Positions 25,908 through 33,025 of a stretch of DNA of 64,000 nucleotides are shown one piece after another. Source of the stretch: Archangium primigenium (GTDB lineage Bacteria; Myxococcota; Myxococcia; Myxococcales; Myxococcaceae); assembly GCF_016904885.1 (NCBI RefSeq), contig NZ_JADWYI010000001.1, forward strand, positions 5,704,001-5,768,000, given 5' to 3'. The position numbers were made by a program, and so were the translations under genes. Numbering within the stretch: position 1 is the stretch's first letter; every line of letters begins with the position of its first letter. The notes under the pieces are model-generated. The model was given only the letters and a program-made list of their open reading frames with translations, did no database searches and was not told the origin of the DNA.

Positions 25908-26807
25908 GTGAGCGTCGGTTCCACCAGCGGTTCCAATTCCAGTCGGAGTTCCTCGTCGTCCTCTTCGTCCAGCTCCAGCCGCGGATCGAGCAGCTCGGAG
26001 GGAAGCAAGAGCGCGAAGAGCTCCAAGACGTCCGAGAGCCCGTCGTCCAAGACGTCCGCCGCCGAGCGCTTCTCTCGCAGCAGCTTCGAGGCCGCGCCGA
26101 CCAAGGGCGCCAAGGGAACCCAGGACACGCCCGCCCGGCCCAAGGCCGCCTTCAACCGGCGCGATCCCAAGAGCGTGGCGTTCCAGAGCGAGCTCCAGGC
26201 GCCCCGGCTCGACAGGCAGATCCTCCGCGCCGGGACGTTCGGCCCCGCCTCCTCCTTCCAGAAGGGCGCCCCCGGACCTCAGTCCACCGCTTTCGAGCGG
26301 ACCCCGCAGGTCGCCCCCGTCCCGGCGACGCGCCAGGGCAATCCCGGGCTTGAGGCCATCAACGCGGTGAACCTCGTCGCGGGCAAGAAGCATTCGTGTG
26401 TCACGACCGTGCGCGCCAACCTCCAGGCCGCGGGCATGAAGGGCGTGCCCACCACGACCAGCGGCGACAAGAACAACTCGCGCGGCATGATGGCCCAGAT
26501 GATCCAGAGCGGCCACTGGCGCTCCGTGGCGATCCCGGGCGCCACGTCGACGACCATCCCCAGTGGCTACGGCGATGTCCAGGCCCACGTCCTCACCCGC
26601 GAGGCCTACCTCGACGCGGCGAGCAAGGGCCTCATTCCCGAGGGCTCGGTGGTGTTCCAGACCAAGCACGGCTGGGATTATGGCGAAGGGGCCTACGGCA
26701 ACGACGTGGGCATCGTGCGCAACGGCGCCATCTTCAACTACGAGCAGAACAACACCATGGCCATCTACTCCGGCCTGGTGTCGGCGGTCGTCCTGCACCC
26801 GAACTGA
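25908..26807 (+). CDS. Ser-rich protein with possible Cys-peptidase C-terminal domain
   Basis: GTG 25908 follows GAGG at normal spacing and gives 299 aa. Residues 1-60 are a low-complexity Ser tract (long SSSSS runs), then a charged linker to about residue 150. The last 140 residues form a compact domain: KKHSCVTTVRANLQAAG with Cys about 164, and later KHGWDYGEGAYGNDVGIV, with His about 254 and an Asn-Asp before VGIV. The order C...H/N before a GIV strand is like NlpC/P60 or CHAP amidases, but the usual His is replaced by Asn, so activity is uncertain. No signal peptide is seen. It may be an effector or cell-wall enzyme (inference). Confidence 0.62.
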   Translation: MSVGSTSGSNSSRSSSSSSSSSSSRGSSSSEGSKSAKSSKTSESPSSKTSAAERFSRSSFEAAPTKGAKGTQDTPARPKAAFNRRDPKSVAFQSELQAPRLDRQILRAGTFGPASSFQKGAPGPQSTAFERTPQVAPVPATRQGNPGLEAINAVNLVAGKKHSCVTTVRANLQAAGMKGVPTTTSGDKNNSRGMMAQMIQSGHWRSVAIPGATSTTIPSGYGDVQAHVLTREAYLDAASKGLIPEGSVVFQTKHGWDYGEGAYGNDVGIVRNGAIFNYEQNNTMAIYSGLVSAVVLHPN

Positions 26808-26927
26808 GCCCCCGCGTGTGGGTGGGAGGGGAGCGGCGGGCCAGGCAACGCATCAGGGCGCCCTGGACGCCCCCCTCCTGTCGGGGAAGAACGCTAAGCT
26901 CGGCGCCCCCTGGAAAGGACGGCCCCC

Positions 26928-28613
26928 ATGCCTTGGCCCTGTGGCACTTGTGACTGGTCCAACCTGGACAACGCGACGGCGTGTCTGGTCTGCAAGGATC
27001 CCCGCATCAACGAGGTCCTCGACCGTCCGGCCCGTGCGCCCGCGCTCAAGACGCCGAGCCCACCTCCCGGCATGGGCGCGCCCCGCGAAGGCGTCGAGGA
27101 GCCCGGCAACCACCTGTATCCCAAGAAGGCCCACCAGCATCACGCGCAGACCTCGCGCTGCCTGACCCGGCGCCACCAGGACGCGGACATCCGCCAGAAC
27201 CAGATCGCCGAGGAGACGTTCGTCAAGCGGTTCCAGGCGGACCCCTTCTCCGTGTGGAAGGAGCTGCGCGAGCGCGCCCGGCGCGACCCGAACTTCTCCT
27301 TCCCCGAGCTGTCCGAGCTGTTCGACAACATGCGGCGGCAGTTGCTCACGATGGCGCAGCGGGCCTGCTGCGGCGAGCGGATGAAGGACATGCTCATCGA
27401 CAGCTGGGTGCCCGACGCGCTCCGCCTGGAGCTCCAGGGAGAGGCCCCCGCCCTGCTCCTGCGGGACATGGACGCGATCGCGCGCCAGGGCTACCGCTAC
27501 CAGGACGCGCTCCGCTTCTGTCTCAAGTTCGTCAAGGTGCTCGACTACATCACCTGGCGCGCGCGTACCGCGTGGGAGGTGCGTGGCTACAAGCTCGACG
27601 CGGCCCTGGACAAGGGCCTGGACACCACGGGCGCCGTCGCCCATTACAAGTACTCGGTGCGCGGGGACGTGGTCAGCGGCGTGCAGAAGGCGCGGGGCGA
27701 CTACGCCCGCAAGTGGGCCCTGGTGCCCCACGGCAAGCCCTCCGACACGAACACGCGCTTCGTGCACACGCGCTTCGAGCCGTACAAGCACTTCGCCGCG
27801 GGCTTCTCGTGCTTCCCCGAGTCCGTGACGATGATGGACGTCTACGACCTGGCGTCGACGAGCACCGCGTGGCCCTACGACACCGGCCATACCGATCGCG
27901 GCTCGACCCTGGAAACCCTGCTTGCGGATCCGGACATCGTGGCGGTGCCGACCTACAACTACCTGGGCTCGGGCTTCTTCACGCGCACGCGCGGCGTGCC
28001 CATGTGTGTCATCGGGATGATCGACACCGAGTTCATCGGCGCGGACGCCATCTGCATGAGCCCGCTCACGTTCTTCGATCACGACATGTTCCACATCGTC
28101 GGCTACCCCAAGAACTCCGACAGCACCCAGCTCGTGCACACGATGAAGTTCCGGCTCCAGGAGCTGCGCGCGAAGGTGGACGGCTCGCTGCGCGACGAGG
28201 ACGTCTACGCTCTGTGGGATCGCAACGCGAAGAAGGTGTTCGAGTGGATCGATCCGATGAAGGACAGGAAGCTGCGCTGGGCGCTGAACATCCTGGCGTT
28301 CTTCGTGCTGCACGAGCCGGCCAACCTGGGGGATGACACCCAGAACCCGCCGGCGCTCGCCGAGCCCCACGCGATGCGCGAGCGGCTGGAGAACCCGAAG
28401 CTGGGCGAGCGCATGCTCCTGCGCGCGCGCAACGGGGACTTCGGCGCGCCCTCCCAGGAGGTGCTCGCACACCTGTCGCCCGGGGGCGAGGCCTTCACGC
28501 GGCTGCTCGCGAAGCTCGACGAGCTCGAGGTGGACCCCGGACAAGGCCTGCATGGGTACGCGACCCGGAAGAACGGCAAGTTGCTGTCGCTGCCCTCCCG
28601 ACGGACGACCTGA
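26928..28613 (+). CDS. Protein with N-terminal RanBP2-type zinc finger, function unknown
   Basis: The first 22 residues match the RanBP2 zinc-finger consensus exactly: Trp3, Cys5, Cys8, Asn12, Cys19, Cys22 (W-x-C-x2-C-x3-N-x6-C-x2-C). In eukaryotes this finger binds RNA or ubiquitin. A Pro-rich linker (about 32-60) leads to a 500-aa region with no family I recognise. Visible stretches are KKAHQHHAQTSRCL, HTRFEPYKHFAAGFSCFP and MSPLTFFDHDMFHIVGYPKN, the last rich in His/Asp and possibly metal-binding. The protein is 561 aa. The ATG at 26928 is followed directly by the finger, which supports this start. It lies 120 bases after the Ser-rich protein gene. Confidence 0.72.
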   Translation: MPWPCGTCDWSNLDNATACLVCKDPRINEVLDRPARAPALKTPSPPPGMGAPREGVEEPGNHLYPKKAHQHHAQTSRCLTRRHQDADIRQNQIAEETFVKRFQADPFSVWKELRERARRDPNFSFPELSELFDNMRRQLLTMAQRACCGERMKDMLIDSWVPDALRLELQGEAPALLLRDMDAIARQGYRYQDALRFCLKFVKVLDYITWRARTAWEVRGYKLDAALDKGLDTTGAVAHYKYSVRGDVVSGVQKARGDYARKWALVPHGKPSDTNTRFVHTRFEPYKHFAAGFSCFPESVTMMDVYDLASTSTAWPYDTGHTDRGSTLETLLADPDIVAVPTYNYLGSGFFTRTRGVPMCVIGMIDTEFIGADAICMSPLTFFDHDMFHIVGYPKNSDSTQLVHTMKFRLQELRAKVDGSLRDEDVYALWDRNAKKVFEWIDPMKDRKLRWALNILAFFVLHEPANLGDDTQNPPALAEPHAMRERLENPKLGERMLLRARNGDFGAPSQEVLAHLSPGGEAFTRLLAKLDELEVDPGQGLHGYATRKNGKLLSLPSRRTT

Positions 28614-28661
28614 CCCAGGACTCGCGTTGCCGCCGGGGCTCCAGGACAATGCGGCCCCTGC

Positions 28662-30329
28662 ATGTCTCCTTCCTTCGACACCACGGGTGGCCCGGCCCCG
28701 CTCGGCACCCAGCTGCTCTCCGCGCACTTCCGCGCGGACGCCGCCGCCCGCGAGGCCATCGTGGCCCGGTTCATCAGCCGGATGGCCGCCCTCTGCATCC
28801 TCTCCACGCTCGGGCTCGTCTCGGTCATCGGCGGGCCGCGCGCCATGGCCGTGGCGGGCCTGTGCGCCGTCATCGCCGTCTACTACGGGGTGCTGTCCCG
28901 GGTGCTGCGGCGCGGCTGGTTCCACCCCGGCATCTACTGGGTCAACATCGCGCTGGAGACGTCCACCGGCGGGCTGCTCTTCGTCTGTGACACGCTCTTC
29001 GGCACGCCCGAGCAGGCGCTGGGCAACCCCATGGCCGTGCTCTGGACGGCGGCCATCGTGTTCGCGGCGCTGCGGGGCAAGCGCCGCCTGGCCCTGTTCG
29101 CCGGGGGACTCGTGGCGGCCCAGACGGTGCTGCTCTACTTCCTGCTGGCCTGGCCCCGGCTGGCCGAGCCCGTACCCATGTACTTCTCGCCGCCCCTGGT
29201 GCTGCTGCGGGCCGCCTACTACGTCGGCATCGGCTGGCTGGCGGCGCTCGTGGCCGGCTACCTCACGCAGCGCGCCGAGGAGGCGCTGCACGCCGTGCGG
29301 GCCAAGGATCTGGTGGGCAAGTACTTCCTGCACGAGCGGCTGGGCGTGGGCGGCATGGCCGAGGTGTTCCGCGCCACGTACAGCCCGGAGGGCGGCTTCG
29401 AGAAGGTGGTGGCCATCAAGCGCATCCTCCCGGCCTATGCCGAGGACGAGGACTTCGTGACGCTGTTCCGCCGGGAGGCGGAGCTGGGCTCGCTGCTCAA
29501 CCACCCCAACATCGTCCAGGTGCTCGACGTGGGCCGCTTCGGGGACACGTACTTCATGGCCATGGAGCACATCGAGGGCGTGTCCCTGCGCGAGCTCATC
29601 AAGAGCCACGGGCCGCTGCCGCCCGCGGTGGTGGCCTACCTGGGGGCGGAGCTGGGCGAGGCGCTCGACTACGTGCACCGGCGCACCGCGAGCGACGGCA
29701 CCCCGCTCAACCTCGTGCACCGCGACGTCAATCCCCCCAACATCCTGCTGTCGCGCATCGGCGAGGTGAAGCTCGGGGACTTTGGCGTGGCCCGGGCGGC
29801 CATCCACGTCCGGCTCACCCAGGCGGACCGGGTGCGCGGCAAGCTGGGCTACCTGGCGCCGGAGCAGGCCCGGGGCCACGCCTTCGACGGGCGCGCGGAT
29901 CTCTTCGCGCTCGGCCTCACGCTGCACGAGGCGCTCACCGGCCGGCGCGTCTTCCAGGACGAGGACATCTCCAACACCGTGCGCGCGACGCCGCCGCCCT
30001 TCCTCGTGTCGCCCTCGGTGCACCGCCCGGACGTGCCCCCCGCGCTGGACGCCGCCCTCATGGGCCTGGTGCGCTGGAACGTGCAGGAGCGCACGGAGCG
30101 GGGCCAGCGGCTGCGCGAGCAGTTGTGCGCCCTGACGGGCGTGGCCGCGCCCTTCCCCCGGGGACAGCGCGAGCTGGGCCGCCTGGTGCAGGAAGCCCTC
30201 GCGCACAAGGCGGGCCACGTCCCCGCGCGGAGCGCGGAGCGGGAGACCCGGGTGGAGCACCTCCCCTCCCCGCCGGGCAGCGAGGAGCCCACGGGCGTGG
30301 TGACGCGAAGGAGCTTGGATGAGCCGTGA
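28662..30329 (+). CDS. Membrane-anchored Ser/Thr protein kinase (Pkn type), N-terminal TM sensor
   Basis: The N-terminal 210 residues hold about six hydrophobic helices (for example FISRMAALCILSTLGLVSVIGG, MAVAGLCAVIAVYYGVLSRVL, FAGGLVAAQTVLLYFLLAW), then a full kinase domain: glycine loop LGVGGMAEVF, VAIKRI with the ATP Lys, catalytic loop HRDVNPPNILL, metal loop GDFGVA and GYLAPEQ. The catalytic loop has Asn where the usual Lys sits (HRDLKPEN); many myxobacterial Pkn proteins vary here. The C-tail is proline/charged. TM segments before the kinase are the reverse of the usual order (kinase then TM). It overlaps the next gene by 11 bases. Confidence 0.9.
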   Translation: MSPSFDTTGGPAPLGTQLLSAHFRADAAAREAIVARFISRMAALCILSTLGLVSVIGGPRAMAVAGLCAVIAVYYGVLSRVLRRGWFHPGIYWVNIALETSTGGLLFVCDTLFGTPEQALGNPMAVLWTAAIVFAALRGKRRLALFAGGLVAAQTVLLYFLLAWPRLAEPVPMYFSPPLVLLRAAYYVGIGWLAALVAGYLTQRAEEALHAVRAKDLVGKYFLHERLGVGGMAEVFRATYSPEGGFEKVVAIKRILPAYAEDEDFVTLFRREAELGSLLNHPNIVQVLDVGRFGDTYFMAMEHIEGVSLRELIKSHGPLPPAVVAYLGAELGEALDYVHRRTASDGTPLNLVHRDVNPPNILLSRIGEVKLGDFGVARAAIHVRLTQADRVRGKLGYLAPEQARGHAFDGRADLFALGLTLHEALTGRRVFQDEDISNTVRATPPPFLVSPSVHRPDVPPALDAALMGLVRWNVQERTERGQRLREQLCALTGVAAPFPRGQRELGRLVQEALAHKAGHVPARSAERETRVEHLPSPPGSEEPTGVVTRRSLDEP

Positions 30330-30780
30330 GGGAGACCCCCGGATGGATTGGCGTCAACGCCTGCGCGCGGTTTCGCGCCTCACGCTCGTGGGCTGGGCGG
30401 TCGCGTTCGTCATCCAGTACGTGTTGGGACAATGGCTCCTCACTGAAAGCTCCGTGTGCGCCCCGTGGGGGACCCGCCTCTCGCTGTTCGACCGCGCGGT
30501 GGCGCCGCCGTTCGTGTGGGGCCTGGGGACGGTGATGGTGGCGATCGCGTACCTGCTCGCGGTGGTGGTGACGATGGTGGGCAAGACGCCCCTCGCCGAG
30601 GCCCTGGGGCTCCTGCCGCTGATGCTGCTGCCCGTGCTCCTGCTCGGGCTGGGCGCGTGGTCCTTCCACCGGGAGCGGACCGGGGGCCCCCGCCCCTGGC
30701 GCTGGCTGAATGGGGCTCGCTGTTCGTGCTGGCCCTCGGGCTCAACGTCAGCGCCACCCTGCTGTTCTGCGTGGGCATGA
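30319..30780 (+). CDS. Multi-spanning membrane protein, probably frameshifted at its 3' end
   Basis: The 153-aa frame has three hydrophobic segments (VGWAVAFVIQYVLGQWLL, VWGLGTVMVAIAYLLAVVVTMV, LLPLMLLPVLLLGLGAWSF), then turns into a Cys/Pro-rich tail without membrane character. In the -1 relative frame the same DNA reads ALAEWGSLFVLALGLN and ends hydrophobic at 30788. One added base in the GGGGGCCCCC run at 30682-30691 joins the two into a four-helix protein. It may be a sequencing artefact or a real frameshift. Starts are ATG 30319 (after AAGGAG) or ATG 30343. It partly overlaps the kinase and may be its membrane partner (inference). Confidence 0.5.
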   Translation: MSREGDPRMDWRQRLRAVSRLTLVGWAVAFVIQYVLGQWLLTESSVCAPWGTRLSLFDRAVAPPFVWGLGTVMVAIAYLLAVVVTMVGKTPLAEALGLLPLMLLPVLLLGLGAWSFHRERTGGPRPWRWLNGARCSCWPSGSTSAPPCCSAWA

Positions 30781-30798
30781 GCGCGTGAACGGCGGGGC

Positions 30799-31365
30799 TC
30801 AGCGCGAGGGGTCCACCGAGGTCGGCGGCCGGGGCGTCTCGCGCACGGGGACGTAGCACTTGCCGGCATGCTCGTAGAACTGACCGCACGGCGGCGTGGC
30901 CACTACCAGCCAGCACCCCCCGTTGAGTTCCACCTGACCGCCGGGAGGCGGAAGACAGGGCGGGGCCTGCTGGCGCTCCAGCCGCTTGGGCGGCAGGGGC
31001 ACGGCGATCGTGCCGCCGTCCCGCGTCAGCCAGTCGGTGGTGGCCACCTCGGAGAGCGGCCCCTCCGACGCGGGCGCCCTGTACACGGCGGAGCGCGACG
31101 GCGAGAACAGGACCCCGAGCGCGACGCCGACCGCGAGGATCGCCCCGACGCGCGGGAGCCACTCGGGCGGCGAGCGCCACGCCGGACGCGGCACCCGGGC
31201 GAGACCGGCCCGCGCCACGACCCGCCCGGCCAGGAGCACGGGCACCGGGGAGCCCACCTGCCGCGCGCAGGCGACCGCGAAGCCCAGGAGTTCCGGTGTC
31301 CCCAAACCTCGCCGCCGGGCGCCGATGAAGACGCGTGCCCACTGCCGCCTTTTGCGTGGAGTCAT
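30799..31365 (-). CDS. Single-pass membrane protein with Cys-rich C-terminal domain
   Basis: ATG 31365 gives 188 aa. A basic N-terminus (MTPRKRRQW) is followed by a short region and one membrane helix (VGAILAVGVALGVLF, about 83-100). The outer part ends in a small domain with Cys residues in PPCLPPPGGQVELNGGCW and PPCGQF, GKCYVPV. A similar 'GGCW...GKCY' module is often attached to myxobacterial Ser/Thr kinases (recollection, not checked), and this gene converges on the kinase/membrane-protein pair. It may be a detached extracellular sensor. Confidence 0.6.
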   Translation of the reverse strand: MTPRKRRQWARVFIGARRRGLGTPELLGFAVACARQVGSPVPVLLAGRVVARAGLARVPRPAWRSPPEWLPRVGAILAVGVALGVLFSPSRSAVYRAPASEGPLSEVATTDWLTRDGGTIAVPLPPKRLERQQAPPCLPPPGGQVELNGGCWLVVATPPCGQFYEHAGKCYVPVRETPRPPTSVDPSR

Positions 31366-31445
31366 GTTGGGGACGTGACTTATCGCGTCGGGTGCGCGGG
31401 CGTCTAGAATCCAGGGTCCTGGACGCCCGCGTCCCCTCCCGGGTG

Positions 31446-32561
31446 CTACGGGCTCGCGGGCGTGTAGCGCGTGGCGTTGGAGCCCGACGCGGTGAACACC
31501 TGGCCGGTGTGCAGCAGCACGGCCGTCTCGTCCCTGACGGGCGCTCCCGCGGGCTGGGAGGTCCAGGTGCGGGTGGCCGGATCGAAGAGATCGGAGGCGC
31601 CGGAGCCCGCGACCACCAGCACCTTGCCCGAGTAGAGCAGGGTCGCGCTCTGGCTGCCGTACACGTGGTTCATGTTGGACGCGCGCGTCCAACTGTCGCT
31701 GTAGGGGTTGTACAGCCAGGACGCGAGGCTGGGGTCGCTGCCCTCGCTGCCGCCCATGAGCAGCACCTCGCCCGAGTACAGCCGGATGAGCTTGTGGGCG
31801 GTGTGGGCGCCCGGCTTGCTCGCCACGAGGCGCCAGGTGTTGGTGGCGGGGTTGTACACCTCGGCGTTGGCGCGCTCCGAGGGGTCCGGGTTTCCGGTCA
31901 CCAGCACCTCGCCCGAGTACAGCCGCGCCGCCGCCTGGAAGAAGCCGTAGGTCTTCTTGGGGCCCGTGCGGGTCCAGGTGCCGGTGTCCGGGTCGTACAC
32001 CTCGGCGGTGTAGGAGAAGCCGGCCATGGTGGTCATGCCGCCCGAGACGAGCACCTTGCCGGAGTCCAGCAGCGTGGTGGTGAACCAGGAGCGGCCCTCG
32101 TTGAGCGAGCCCGTGTAGCTCCAGGTGCCGGTGGCGGGGTCATACAGCTCCACGGCGCGCACGTTGGGCGTGACGCTGTTCTGTCCGCCGATGACGAGCA
32201 CCTTGCCCGAGGCGAGCCGCACCGCGCCGCCATTGGAGTGCGGCTCGTGGAGCGAGCCGGTGAAGGCCCACGTGTTGGAGTACGGGTTGTAGAGCTCCGC
32301 GGACGTGAGGTAGGTGTTCCAGTCCGAGCCCCCCGCGGCCAGCACCAGGCCCGAGTCGAGCAAGGTGAGCGAGTGCTTCTCGCGCCGCTGGAGCATGGGC
32401 GCCTGGGACGCCCAGGAGGCCGCGGCCTGCTTCTCCATCGCGTCGACGCGGGACGTCATCGGCGCGGTGTCCGGGGCCTCGGACTCCAGGGGCGCGCCAC
32501 AGCCGGTGGACAGGGACAGCAGGCCCGCGAACAGCAGGGAGCCGCGCAGCGTCGTGTGCAT
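31446..32561 (-). CDS. Kelch-repeat lipoprotein
   Basis: ATG 32561 is preceded by GAGGAAA and starts a lipoprotein signal (LLFAGLLSLSTGC, Cys about 21). The 371-aa product contains at least six kelch-type repeats of the form (S/G)GKVLVxGG...YDPATGTW, read as ASGKVLVIGGQN, DSGKVLVSGG, YSGEVLVTGN, YSGEVLLMGGSE, YSGKVLVVAG and HTGQVFTASG, so a beta-propeller is expected. These proteins are thought to mediate binding at the cell surface in myxobacteria; no partner can be named. Confidence 0.88.
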   Translation of the reverse strand: MHTTLRGSLLFAGLLSLSTGCGAPLESEAPDTAPMTSRVDAMEKQAAASWASQAPMLQRREKHSLTLLDSGLVLAAGGSDWNTYLTSAELYNPYSNTWAFTGSLHEPHSNGGAVRLASGKVLVIGGQNSVTPNVRAVELYDPATGTWSYTGSLNEGRSWFTTTLLDSGKVLVSGGMTTMAGFSYTAEVYDPDTGTWTRTGPKKTYGFFQAAARLYSGEVLVTGNPDPSERANAEVYNPATNTWRLVASKPGAHTAHKLIRLYSGEVLLMGGSEGSDPSLASWLYNPYSDSWTRASNMNHVYGSQSATLLYSGKVLVVAGSGASDLFDPATRTWTSQPAGAPVRDETAVLLHTGQVFTASGSNATRYTPASP

Positions 32562-32663
32562 GGGATTTCCTCGTGGGGGGAGCGGAACCGAGGGTCTCGG
32601 CTCCGCAGTTCTCCACGCTGACACGATTTGTTTATTCTCGCTGTTCGAACGAGTCCGCCGTGC

Positions 32664-32882
32664 TCATGGGGGACTCAGGGCCCCTTGTAGCGCCAGAAGC
32701 AACCGGCGCACGGCGTAGCCCTCGAAGTCGTCCACGGGATCGATGCTCGCGGGGAACACCTCCAGCGCGCTCTGGATCATCGTGAGCGTGGACTGGAGCC
32801 CCTCCGGCCCCGCCTGCCGTGGCGTTTGATCCAGCAGGAAGGCCGTGTTCACCAGGTTGGCCCACCGGTTGTCGTGCGTCAT
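32664..32882 (-). CDS. Small conserved-looking hypothetical protein
   Basis: A 72-aa frame starting at ATG 32882 (MTHDNRWANLVNTAFLLDQTP). It is amphipathic and acidic, and ends in an apparently folded helix (DDFEGYAVRRLLLALQ). Codon third positions are GC-rich as in its neighbours, which supports coding. It is short and lacks family motifs, so the call is tentative. Confidence 0.5.
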   Translation of the reverse strand: MTHDNRWANLVNTAFLLDQTPRQAGPEGLQSTLTMIQSALEVFPASIDPVDDFEGYAVRRLLLALQGALSPP

Positions 32883-33025
32883 GTGTCGCGCCCTCCCCGC
32901 GCAGGGGTGGAAGTCACCTGCCCTCTCGGCCTTATTCAACCCAGACGCGTCGCGCAATCGCTGGGCGCGACACGGCTCCGTGTATGGTCCGCTCAACCCC
33001 GACTTACCAGGAAAGCGGAAATACC

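Noticed and set aside
26853-30260. Long open frame antisense to the zinc-finger and kinase genes
   Set aside because: Spans two well-supported genes and the intergenic region; composition typical of a shadow frame.
28662-30329. Pseudokinase because the catalytic loop Lys is Asn
   Set aside because: The catalytic Asp, DFG and ATP Lys are intact and the second kinase in the window also lacks that Lys (HRDISPDN); variation here is common in myxobacterial kinases.
32588-32600. Short inverted repeat CCGAG-GGT-CTCGG upstream of the kelch gene
   Set aside because: Five-base stem in GC-rich DNA; likely chance.
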